Assembly (NCBI RefSeq): GCF_001467525.1
Contig: NZ_LNXS01000054.1
Coordinates: 469,104-530,286, forward strand
Direction of reading: 5' to 3'
Origin: Legionella anisa
GTDB lineage: Bacteria > Pseudomonadota > Gammaproteobacteria > Legionellales > Legionellaceae
Length of the DNA stretch: 61,183 nucleotides
Positions within the stretch are counted from its first letter, which is position 1. Each line of letters starts with the position of its first letter. Below the pieces are notes generated by a model. It worked only from the letters and a program-made list of their open reading frames with translations. It was not told the origin of the DNA and did not search any database. Position numbers and translations under genes: made by a program. Shown here piece by piece: positions 46,501 to 54,151 of this stretch.

Positions 46501-46613
46501 TAGGGGCTGTTTACATTTCGCTAGATTGAGCCCAAATGACCTGATTTTCGAGCATCGAAGCACAGAAAATCAGGTCATTTGGACCAAGATAGTAGAAATG
46601 TAAACAGGCCCTA
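46501..46613. repeat. CTGTTTACATTTC-type inverted repeat, full-length copy
   Basis: TAGGGGCTGTTTACATTTC and GAAATGTAAACAGGCCCTA form 19-bp imperfect ends. Internal palindrome AAATGACCTGATTTTC/GAAAATCAGGTCATTT gives a second stem. 113 bp, 12 bp after the YheT stop. Confidence 0.9.
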
Positions 46614-46794
46614 AGCAATTTTCTTGGATAATAAAAAATCTTATCACCTCAATGAGCGCAATAACACGTATAAAAATTCAAATGGTTCTCTTAACTGTAT
46701 TTGATTCATGGTATCCACGTCTTATTCACACCGCATAGATAAAAAATAATACAATATGTTCTATAATTGAAAATATAGTTTTTTTAGAGCCTGG

Positions 46795-47406
46795 ATGATG
46801 ATTAAAACAAAAATAATTAAAAATGATGGTTTACTTAAAATCTATGGAACCCATTACTCATCCCTGGCGCATAATCGCTCTGACCTGGAATACTTTAAAA
46901 GCTCCAAGGTCCGTATTTTTTTTAGAGACTCAGAGGAAAATATGCTGGCAGGTTTTTGTATCAACTCAGGTCCTAACTATCGAACCTTTCTCCCATTGAA
47001 TCCATCTCAATTGCAGGAGCTCTATAGTGACTATAGCTTTGATCAAAAGAAACCTCATGAAATCACCTGTCTTTGGATTGAAAAAACCTCACAACATGCC
47101 TCTTGGGTAGTATTTCTTTATTTTATCTTATTTCTTGATGTACTTCGTTTGCCCACGGGCCCCATTATTTTTGGTACCCATGGAAAAAATATTAACAATT
47201 TTTTTTCTCTCCCTTTTCCCAAAATTATTTTTTATGAAAAGTTATTTGTACTTACAAAAGGAGAAGAATGTGATTTTTGGATTAGAAAAGGGTCTAAGTT
47301 GCAATTCTTAAGGGGTTTTATTGTACTTGCAACAATCAGGTTATTTATGGGGAATAAAACTTTAGCTCGCTTTCGTTTGTGGCTTGGTAAAAAAAAGTCA
47401 AATTAA
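46795..47406 (+). CDS. hypothetical protein, first gene of an aminotransferase/SDR operon
   Basis: A 203-residue protein with no firm family. The N-terminal half (KVRIFFRDSEENMLAGFCIN, TCLWIEK) has the strand pattern of a GNAT-like acyltransferase, but no acetyl-CoA motif is clear. A hydrophobic stretch at about 101-120 (HASWVVFLYFILFLDVLRLP) may bind the membrane, and the C-terminus is basic (LARFRLWLGKKKSN). It lies 38 bp before the aminotransferase on the same strand. No function is assigned. Confidence 0.65.
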   Translation: MMIKTKIIKNDGLLKIYGTHYSSLAHNRSDLEYFKSSKVRIFFRDSEENMLAGFCINSGPNYRTFLPLNPSQLQELYSDYSFDQKKPHEITCLWIEKTSQHASWVVFLYFILFLDVLRLPTGPIIFGTHGKNINNFFSLPFPKIIFYEKLFVLTKGEECDFWIRKGSKLQFLRGFIVLATIRLFMGNKTLARFRLWLGKKKSN

Positions 47407-47444
47407 AAAACTACAATCCTAAGTGGTACATGGAGATAGGTAGT

Positions 47445-48719
47445 ATGAGTAGTATAAAAAGAGAACACCATTCCCTTAATGAATTGGCATTATTTGGCGG
47501 TTCACCAGTTCGCACAAAACCTTGGCCAACCTATGACAAGGGAAATGTTATCATCGATGATGAGGATACGAATCTCATTCTGGATGTGATTAAAAGCAAG
47601 CGGTTATTTCGCTATGACAACCGGGAAATCAAGGATACAAAAGTAGGCCAATTTGAAGAAGGACTCAAGGATTACTTTAATTCTGAATATGCGCTTGCTG
47701 TAAGCTCAGGTACTGCAGCAATTTCACTACCCCTTATGGCTCTTGAGCTACCTGATGATTCATTAGTTGGATGTCCCGCATATTCATTTACAGCAACACC
47801 CAGTGCAATTATCCAAGCACGATTAAAGCCACTCCTTATCGAAGTAGATCATAATCTTCATATTGATTTAGCCGATCTTGATAAAAAAATTGCTCACATG
47901 AAAGCATTGGTAGTAGTCCATATGAGAGGCTTTCCTGCTCCGCTTCCGCAAATTCTGGAGCTTGCTGATCAGCATGGCGTACCTGTTATTGAAGATGCCG
48001 TTCCCAGCCTTGGGTGTAAGTTAAAGAATAAATATTTAGGTACATTCGGTCTAGCGGGGGCATTTAGTACCCAATCGGATAAATCATTAAATACTGGAGA
48101 AGGAGGATTCATCCTAACCAACAACAAAGATCTCTATCTAAAATGTGTTATTTTATCTGGAGCCTATGAACGTCTTTATGAAAAGCATTTTTTGAATCAA
48201 CATTGCCCCATTGATTGTACGGCTCTACCCATATTTAATTTTCGTTTAGACGAAATCCGTGGCGCGCTTGGATTATCTCAATTAAAAAAACTCAATAAGC
48301 GACTCAATTTGCTCTCACAAAATTATACTTATGTCATTCAAAACATTAGAAACTTAAAATACTTAAGACCACGTGGTACCTGGAATGAAGCTGCATTACC
48401 GCTTGGTGATAATTTACTTTTGGAATTGGATGGCTCAATTGAAGACTGTTGCTGGTTTGCTGACGCGCTTACTGCAGAAGGGATAGATACAAAAGCTCTT
48501 GGAGACCTCACTAAAATCAATGTTCGAAGATTTTGGGATTGGACCTATTTATTTAAGGATCTAGCAAAACACGAAATTCCAAATCTTTATCCTGACAGTT
48601 TTAGAAACATTCAATCTTATATTGACATTGCGCTTTCACCCACATTGAACAAAGAAGATCTGGATGAATTCTTGATTGCCATCAAAAAGGTGCACCATCA
48701 TTATGAACTCAAAAAATAA
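47445..48719 (+). CDS. DegT/DnrJ/EryC1-family PLP aminotransferase
   Basis: A 424-residue PLP enzyme of the sugar/cyclitol aminotransferase family. The schiff-base lysine lies in FSTQSDKSLNTGEGG (Lys213 from this start), the phosphate-binding SSGTAAISL at about 87-95, and VIEDAVPSLG with the ring-stacking Asp. The N-terminal LALFGGSPVRTKPWP is typical of the StsC/AHBA-synthase-like branch that aminates cyclitols or ketosugars. An ATG at 47430 is possible, but GGAG stands 9 bases before the ATG at 47445. It overlaps the SDR gene by 17 bp. Confidence 0.88.
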   Translation: MSSIKREHHSLNELALFGGSPVRTKPWPTYDKGNVIIDDEDTNLILDVIKSKRLFRYDNREIKDTKVGQFEEGLKDYFNSEYALAVSSGTAAISLPLMALELPDDSLVGCPAYSFTATPSAIIQARLKPLLIEVDHNLHIDLADLDKKIAHMKALVVVHMRGFPAPLPQILELADQHGVPVIEDAVPSLGCKLKNKYLGTFGLAGAFSTQSDKSLNTGEGGFILTNNKDLYLKCVILSGAYERLYEKHFLNQHCPIDCTALPIFNFRLDEIRGALGLSQLKKLNKRLNLLSQNYTYVIQNIRNLKYLRPRGTWNEAALPLGDNLLLELDGSIEDCCWFADALTAEGIDTKALGDLTKINVRRFWDWTYLFKDLAKHEIPNLYPDSFRNIQSYIDIALSPTLNKEDLDEFLIAIKKVHHHYELKK

Positions 48720-49458
48720 TTTGCATCATTGTGTTGCCTTAATCACAGGTGGAAATGGCGGACTAGGTCTTGCCATGGCACTCGCCTTACGAAAAGCTGG
48801 CGCACAAGTCATTGTTTGCGGTCGAGATCAGGAAAAGCTAAAACAAGCCAAAACACATGATCTCATTCCACTTACGATGGATGTAAGCTGTGAAGAAAGT
48901 ATTCATGAGGGTTTTAAAAAAATATCCGACGAATTTGGAAAACTGGATGTATTGATTAACAATGCGGGTATCTACGAAGATCAGCACCTTTTAGATCTGT
49001 CGCTTGAACACTGGGAATATCTCATAAACACCAATCTTACCTCGGTTTTCCTCTGCTCACAAAGTGCAGTTCGTCTCATGAAAATCCAACAACATGGTAA
49101 AATTATCAACGTAGGCTCTATGTATTCTCTGTTTGGCCACCCTAACTCCATTGGATATGCCACCACAAAAACAGGAGTATTAGGTTTAACGCGTTCGCTT
49201 GCATTAGAGCTTGGCCCCTGGAACATACAAGTCAATGCTATTTTGCCAGGTTGGTTTGAAACAGCAATTAACGGCTCCTTACCACAAACAAACAGAGGTG
49301 AGGAAATCAGAAAGAAAACACCGCTGGGCAGATGGGGTCAACCTCAAGATATTGGCCCTTTAGCTGTTTTTCTCTCCTCAAGTGGCTCAGACTTCATAAC
49401 TGGAGCAATTATCCCAATTGATGGAGGATACTCTATCTCCGATCGTTCTATTTGGTGA
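48703..49458 (+). CDS. short-chain dehydrogenase/reductase
   Basis: A 251-residue classical SDR with cofactor motif TGGNGGLGLAMALA, the NNAG motif (LINNAGIYED), catalytic Ser in NVGSMYSLFG and YATTKTG with the Tyr-x-x-x-Lys pair. The C-terminal FLSSSGSDFITGAIIPIDGGYS is standard. The loop VCGRDQEKL suggests NADP(H) preference (Arg after the second strand). Coupled to the aminotransferase by a 17-bp overlap, so it probably reduces or oxidises the same cyclitol/sugar intermediate; that role is inferred. Confidence 0.9.
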   Translation: MNSKNNLHHCVALITGGNGGLGLAMALALRKAGAQVIVCGRDQEKLKQAKTHDLIPLTMDVSCEESIHEGFKKISDEFGKLDVLINNAGIYEDQHLLDLSLEHWEYLINTNLTSVFLCSQSAVRLMKIQQHGKIINVGSMYSLFGHPNSIGYATTKTGVLGLTRSLALELGPWNIQVNAILPGWFETAINGSLPQTNRGEEIRKKTPLGRWGQPQDIGPLAVFLSSSGSDFITGAIIPIDGGYSISDRSIW

Positions 49459-49493
49459 GCAATGGAAGCAGACTCGAGTAGTCATGAAGTACC

Positions 49494-49551
49494 GTAGCCT
49501 GGGTGCAGGCGAAGCCGTAACCCGGGTTTCGCTGCGCTGCACCCAGGCTAC
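49494..49551. repeat. GTAGCCTGGGTGCAGC-type repeat, short form
   Basis: GTAGCCTGGGTGCAGGCGAA and GCTGCGCTGCACCCAGGCTA meet almost without a loop (58 bp). Placed between the convergent SDR and VOC genes. Confidence 0.9.
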
Positions 49552-49606
49552 AATACTGTGTAGCATTGTTGCGCAGAAGGAATGACAACATCCGTCGTGA
49601 AACATT

Positions 49607-49999
49607 TTAACTTTTTTTCGACTCCCAAAACGCGATATGAGCACCCGTTGGATCAACAACCACTGCAAAAAGACCAAAATCTCCCGCTTTAGTCACAGGG
49701 ACTTTTACCGTTGCACCATGCTTGATTGCTTTGGCTAAAGTGTCCTCTATGCTTTCTACTAAAATATACCCCATCCAATGAGGCGGGATTTTATCGTGTT
49801 TCTCTTTGGGTATTTCCAAAATCCCACCGATTGAATTATCACCCGTACTTGTTCTAAATAGAGTGTAAATCATATCGCCTACTGCTTCTTCGGTATATTG
49901 CCAACCCAATACATGCCTATAAAACTCTTTTGCAGCGATGACATTAGGGGTAGCCAGTTCGTTCCAACAAAATTCACCAAACTGCGGGTTGTCCATCAT
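49607..49999 (-). CDS. VOC (glyoxalase/bleomycin-resistance fold) protein
   Basis: A 130-residue single VOC domain: FCWNELATPNVIAAKEFYRHVLGWQY (9-34), GDMIYTLFRT, MGYILVESIEDTLAKAIKHGATV and FAVVVDPTGAHIAFWE with the metal-binding Glu near the end. VOC proteins bind metals and small ligands or sequester drugs. The start lies 8 bp after the lanthipeptide synthetase stop with its own AAGGAG, so it is the last gene of the RiPP operon. A self-protection or tailoring role is only a guess from this position. Confidence 0.85.
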   Translation of the reverse strand: MMDNPQFGEFCWNELATPNVIAAKEFYRHVLGWQYTEEAVGDMIYTLFRTSTGDNSIGGILEIPKEKHDKIPPHWMGYILVESIEDTLAKAIKHGATVKVPVTKAGDFGLFAVVVDPTGAHIAFWESKKS

Positions 50000-50007
50000 T
50001 AATCTCC

Positions 50008-52776
50008 TTATTTATTTACTGGATTCAGCAATAATGGTACTCCTATTTGTTTGCCTTGGTGGAGTAACCGTAAGAAAAAGTGCAGAATTCCAGAACTTCC
50101 AACCATCAAATCCGCTGTGGCAACATGAGGATCTTCAGTTAGCCAATAATATGCCCCTGTTTCTGTTGTTTGTCTCATTGCATACAGAAATTTCGCTAAA
50201 AATGCCGCTCTCTCGAGCCATTCCTCATCCCCTAATATACGAAACGCTTCCAAATAAATATCTCCTAATCCACTTAACCCATGACATTGACTGAGGTTAG
50301 GATAGCGCAAATTGACAGGATGAATTTTTAATGTGTGACGAACTAAATCCGCATACTCTTTTTCACCTGTCAATTCATGGAGTCGTAAAAAGGTCAATGC
50401 AATGCCCGGGCCACCATGACACCACCAACGCCACTTAGCAGGATTTTTTGTACTGTAAGTCCACATTAGGAGAGAGTCTTCGCCTATTTGTTGATGAATC
50501 GCCTGTTTCTGTAACCAATCTATTGCGCGTAGAGCACTTGTCCACGCTGCATTATCATTTTCTCGCGCAGAAAATTCAGTTAAAAAATAAGCAATACCTG
50601 CAACACCATGAGCAAAACCAGATAAAATTTCTCCTGACATTCCAGGGACTCCTTCTGGCATAATCCAGGAACCATCAGCGAGCTGATTTGCAATTAAATA
50701 ATCAACACATTGCGCTACATTTTCTTGGAAGGACGGTATGCCCAAATGATCGAAACAATACATTGCCGCTATTCCCTGACCAGCAGCACCATGAGTAACA
50801 TCAGGCCAATCCACAGTTTTATTCAAACAGGTATGAATCACTTTAATTAACGATTCATCGGAATTCTGAATACCCGTTGATATCGCCTCAGTCAAAGCAA
50901 CACCGACACCGGCAGCACCAAAGTGTAATCCAGGTAGTTCGCCATCAACGGTATATTGGTCTGAAATTAACCAATTTATAGCTTGTTGAATTCGTAACTT
51001 CCCTTCTTGAGGTAAAAATCCAAAGTGAGCTAAGCGGCTAAGGGCATAAACAACTCCAGCCACACCGCGATTTGCACTTCGTCGAAATTCATATTGCTGA
51101 CTATAGCGGTGTTTTATTTGATGTTGCGCCCCATTTTCTATGGATACTGATAACCAAAGACCTTCTTCAGATTGAATGGCACCAGATTGTAATAAACCTC
51201 GAGTACCCTCTACTAATGTATTGTGTATTTCTTCTTGAGTTAAGAATGGTTCCTTCGGATTTTTTTTTGTTGCAGGTTTTGGCTTTAAATCTGAAATTGA
51301 CTGGGTGAGCACCGATGAAATCACTTCGAGTGAAGGACGTATTGCTGGGTCACTACTAATACAATCTATTATAATTTTCAGTAATGGCAACGGAGCGCCT
51401 TGGGTTATTTCCTGTAAACAAGCGAGCAAATTATCATCATTATTCCGGACAATGCGGCGCGGATCGATACCCGTTAAGACTAACAACAACAGGCATCCAA
51501 TAGCATATAAATCATCAGCGATCGCCGGAGGCTCTCGATTTGCCTGTTGTGGTGACATAAACCCAGCAGTACCAAGTCCAAAAGCGGGAGACAGATCATC
51601 TAAAGCATGACAGAGTTCTAAATCAAGCAAATAAAGCTCGCCATTCTCCGCAAGCCAAATATTGGATGCGGTTAAGTCGCGATGCACATAGCCTTTCTTA
51701 TGCAGCTGACTTACAACACCTATAAGCTTTTGGCACCAATTGAGTAATAACATTTGCTTATTGAGCGGGAGAGTGCCAAAGGTAGACCCTTCTAAAGTTT
51801 GCACGGCAAATGTTTCAATGCTCTTCCCTTCAACCCACTCCAGTGGTAAATAACCATCTCCTTCGACTTCAAAGTATGCATCAGCCGAAGGGATAGGAAG
51901 ATGTTGGCTAAGATTAGCGTGCAGTTCAGCCTGCCGTTGTAACCGGGTGCGCATATCTCTATTGTAATGGTCTGTCATACAAAATTGCTTGCCCTGTTTA
52001 AGCACTTTTAAGCCAACAGAATCTTGGCAACGTAAATCCAATACTTTATAAACCCCTCCCTTGGGTTGATCGCGTAGGACGTCCAAAATTAAATAACCAG
52101 GACCAAATAATTTAGTTGGTTTTCCATCGACAATGTGCACCGATTCAGGCAAATCATCATTCTGTGTTAATTCAAGACGCCAATCTTTAAATGGGTTCTC
52201 TACACCGTCAGGACATTTGAATGGAACTTGGTATTCATCGATTCTTAGTGATTGATCGGGGGCATAAATCATAAGTCGCATTAAGCCTAAGCGATCTCGT
52301 TTAATAATTGGATTAAAACCGCCATATCGTGTGTAAACGATATCACCTAAACGCATGTCTGAGATAATGCGCGGACCCAGCATACCTTGAGTTAATTGAA
52401 CAAGTTCTTGGGCTAATTGTACAGCATGCTTATCATCCTTTGGGTAAATCGTCATAAATTTACCTATTTGAGTCCTCCCCAGCTCCCCTTCATTGAGATA
52501 GCCTAAAGTCATGGTATCCCTTGCAATTTTAAAACAAGGTACTTTATGCCTTAAAAGGCAAGGAATAATACAGTTTAATAATTGAATTGCCTCTCCGGGT
52601 ATCGTGGAGATATGTAATTTCCATCCCTGTATTCGATCTGTTTTGCCAACGGATGCCCAAGGACCACGTAATTCGGCTTCCAGTGCAAAAGAGCGTAGAT
52701 AACTTGCATAATCAACCTCTTTTGCACTGTTATTTAAAGCATTATTATGATCCTTAACTTGCTCAATATATGCCAT
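50008..52776 (-). CDS. lanthipeptide synthetase, lyase-kinase-cyclase (class III/IV type)
   Basis: A 922-residue enzyme with three domains. Residues about 45-200 are the phospho-Ser/Thr lyase (QGWKLHISTIPGEA, KIARDTMTLGYLNEGELGR, GKFMTIYP). About 220-490 is a Ser/Thr kinase with probable Lys257, catalytic HRD at 365-367, Asn372 and DLE at 385-387 in place of DFG. About 560-915 is a LanC-like cyclase with GVAGVVYAL, LHFGAAGVG, THGAAGQG and FAHGVAGIA. Its zinc ligands are present: Cys786 in WWCHGGPG, and Cys831-His832 in SQCHGLSG. Zinc ligands favour class IV (LanL) over class III. Two cysteine-rich precursors lie directly upstream. AGGGA precedes the ATG. Confidence 0.93.
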   Translation of the reverse strand: MAYIEQVKDHNNALNNSAKEVDYASYLRSFALEAELRGPWASVGKTDRIQGWKLHISTIPGEAIQLLNCIIPCLLRHKVPCFKIARDTMTLGYLNEGELGRTQIGKFMTIYPKDDKHAVQLAQELVQLTQGMLGPRIISDMRLGDIVYTRYGGFNPIIKRDRLGLMRLMIYAPDQSLRIDEYQVPFKCPDGVENPFKDWRLELTQNDDLPESVHIVDGKPTKLFGPGYLILDVLRDQPKGGVYKVLDLRCQDSVGLKVLKQGKQFCMTDHYNRDMRTRLQRQAELHANLSQHLPIPSADAYFEVEGDGYLPLEWVEGKSIETFAVQTLEGSTFGTLPLNKQMLLLNWCQKLIGVVSQLHKKGYVHRDLTASNIWLAENGELYLLDLELCHALDDLSPAFGLGTAGFMSPQQANREPPAIADDLYAIGCLLLLVLTGIDPRRIVRNNDDNLLACLQEITQGAPLPLLKIIIDCISSDPAIRPSLEVISSVLTQSISDLKPKPATKKNPKEPFLTQEEIHNTLVEGTRGLLQSGAIQSEEGLWLSVSIENGAQHQIKHRYSQQYEFRRSANRGVAGVVYALSRLAHFGFLPQEGKLRIQQAINWLISDQYTVDGELPGLHFGAAGVGVALTEAISTGIQNSDESLIKVIHTCLNKTVDWPDVTHGAAGQGIAAMYCFDHLGIPSFQENVAQCVDYLIANQLADGSWIMPEGVPGMSGEILSGFAHGVAGIAYFLTEFSARENDNAAWTSALRAIDWLQKQAIHQQIGEDSLLMWTYSTKNPAKWRWWCHGGPGIALTFLRLHELTGEKEYADLVRHTLKIHPVNLRYPNLSQCHGLSGLGDIYLEAFRILGDEEWLERAAFLAKFLYAMRQTTETGAYYWLTEDPHVATADLMVGSSGILHFFLRLLHQGKQIGVPLLLNPVNK

Positions 52777-52807
52777 AATTGTTCCCTAACGGATTTGTAA
52801 GTTTTGT

Positions 52808-53314
52808 TTACCGCATTTGAAGATGGGAGGTGTAACCACAGCTATCTCCACAGGTAGAACCACAACTATCACCAGAACACGTTACATCACACGTACTGCC
52901 ACCACACGTGCTACCACAAGTTCCAGTAGTACAACAACACGTTACATTTTCGTCACATATTAAATAGCCACCACCAAATCTCGCTGATTCCAGCGCAGCA
53001 ACGTGCCTTCTTTCTTTAGCATTTTTCGTGACACTACACGTGGGGCCACACGTATTTTCTGCACAGGTTTCTCCACAAGTTTGCGGACAATCTAAATAAG
53101 GAGTTTTGTTACTATCTGCTCTTGTCAACGGAATGTTACCAACTAATCCTTGCACAATAGCCTGAAGATTCGCATGCAGAATTATCTCGTTACCTGACGG
53201 ATTTTTTTTCTTAAGTTCTTTAACTGCCTGTTCAGGTTCAAACACCAGCTTATGAAAAAACTCAGGATCTTTTTTAGCACGGTCAATCAATTTGGTAATT
53301 TGTTCATTGTTCAT
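52808..53314 (-). CDS. cysteine-rich RiPP precursor 1
   Basis: A 168-residue precursor. Residues 1-70 are a leader (IDRAKKDPEFFHKLVFEPEQ at 10-29) nearly identical in its core to that of the neighbouring precursor. Two Cys/Ser/Thr-rich blocks follow: 76-93 (CPQTCGETCAENTCGPTC) and 120-159, with eleven Cys mostly in (S/T)C pairs. The end SCGYTSHLQ matches the end of the other precursor. The frame continues to 53380, but AAGGAAG stands before the ATG at 53314. It lies 31 bp before the synthetase, in the same operon. Confidence 0.85.
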   Translation of the reverse strand: MNNEQITKLIDRAKKDPEFFHKLVFEPEQAVKELKKKNPSGNEIILHANLQAIVQGLVGNIPLTRADSNKTPYLDCPQTCGETCAENTCGPTCSVTKNAKERRHVAALESARFGGGYLICDENVTCCCTTGTCGSTCGGSTCDVTCSGDSCGSTCGDSCGYTSHLQMR

Positions 53315-53348
53315 GATATCTTCCTTGACTTCGATTGCTAAATTAGGA

Positions 53349-53382
53349 AAAATTTGGCAAGCCAAATCTTGACTTGCCAAAC
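53349..53382 (-). terminator. terminator or attenuator between the two precursor genes
   Basis: On the minus strand TTTGGCAAG, an 11-base loop, CTTGCCAAA (9-bp perfect stem), then T5. It starts 18 bp after the stop of the triple-core precursor and 35 bp before the next gene. Partial termination would make the first precursor more abundant than the second and the enzyme. Confidence 0.75.
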
Positions 53383-53399
53383 GAGTTTATCGTTCAGTT

Positions 53400-53957
53400 T
53401 TAACGAACGTTTCCTCCAAATTTTCCTTGAAGGCTTGTTGTGTAACCGCAGCTTTGGCCGCAGGTATTATCACAACTGCTGCTGCAAGTATTACCACAAC
53501 CTTCTAATGCACCCCCGCCTTCCCAGGTACCAGCACCAGCTACGTGTGTCATTCTCTCTCTTTCAAGAGTAAGGTTGGTGGTGTATCCGCAGCTTTGGCC
53601 GCACGTATTATCGCAACTGCTTGAGCACGTATTGCCGCAGCCTTCCAGCGCGTCTTTAGCATGAGAAAAATAAATGCTGCCTTTTAGTTTTTCAGCTGCA
53701 GCGATATTCGTTGTGTATCCGCAACTTTGACCGCAGGTATTATCGCAACTCGTAGAACAAGTGTTACCACACCCTTCAAGACCAAGTATATTTGCGAAAA
53801 GCGCTTCTACATTTGAAGATACGATGCTACCTCGACTGTGCCTATCCAAACTATCTAGTGAACCTAATACCTTTTCGGGTTCAAAGACAAGAGAATGGAA
53901 AAATTTAGGGTCTTTTTTTGCGCGTTCTATTAAATCATTAATAGCTTTCTGATTCAC
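53400..53957 (-). CDS. multi-core RiPP (lanthipeptide) precursor with three repeated cores
   Basis: A 185-residue precursor. The leader (1-58) has IERAKKDPKFFHSLVFEPEK at 10-29. Then come three near-identical 24-residue cores at 60-83, 104-127 and 151-174, each LEG followed by CGNTCSSSCDNTCGQSC and GYTT (the first has STS for SSS). They are separated by spacers of 20 and 23 residues. Each core has five Cys every fourth residue, four of them preceded by Ser or Thr, suiting dehydration and thioether rings. Starts at GTG with AAGGAGAT 5 bases before it. No signal peptide. First gene of the operon. Confidence 0.9.
   Translation of the reverse strand: MNQKAINDLIERAKKDPKFFHSLVFEPEKVLGSLDSLDRHSRGSIVSSNVEALFANILGLEGCGNTCSTSCDNTCGQSCGYTTNIAAAEKLKGSIYFSHAKDALEGCGNTCSSSCDNTCGQSCGYTTNLTLERERMTHVAGAGTWEGGGALEGCGNTCSSSCDNTCGQSCGYTTSLQGKFGGNVR
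53436..53780 (-). repeat. three 72-bp core-encoding repeats
   Basis: Units at 53709-53780, 53577-53648 and 53436-53507 encode the same 24 residues apart from one substitution. Silent differences are scattered (for example CCGCAG/CCACAA at the same codons), so the peptide is more conserved than the DNA. That suggests selection on the core rather than very recent duplication. Confidence 0.9.
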
Positions 53958-53992
53958 GATGATCTCCTTATATTTAATAATAAAAGTCCTTT

Positions 53993-54034
53993 ATATACAG
54001 CTACATATACAGCTACAGCTACATATACAGCTAC
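53993..54034. repeat. 12-bp tandem repeat in the RiPP operon leader
   Basis: ATATACAGCTAC at 53993-54004, 54005-54016 and 54023-54034, with a half unit AGCTAC between the second and third. It lies in the 5' untranslated region of the multi-core precursor; unit-number change could alter mRNA folding. Confidence 0.85.
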
Positions 54035-54122
54035 TAAATTCATTTTTTTATATAAATAAATCGAAGAAAATACGGCTCTTGGACTGATCAAAAATAATAC
54101 AAAACTTTACTTTGGTCAAATA

Positions 54123-54151
54123 ATATTAGGAAAAATTATATTTTTCGTCAA
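54123..54151 (-). promoter_or_regulatory. sigma-70 promoter of the RiPP operon
   Basis: TTGACG (54151-54146), exactly 17 bp, TAATAT (54128-54123) on the minus strand. The expected start near 54116 gives a leader of about 160 nt before the GTG at 53957. The stretch 54152-54338 holds no other gene and no other clear signal. Confidence 0.7.

Noticed and set aside
53436..53780. Regularly spaced 72-bp direct repeats as a CRISPR array
   Set aside because: The repeats are in frame, encode the same peptide with silent differences, and have only three units with coding spacers; no cas genes are near.
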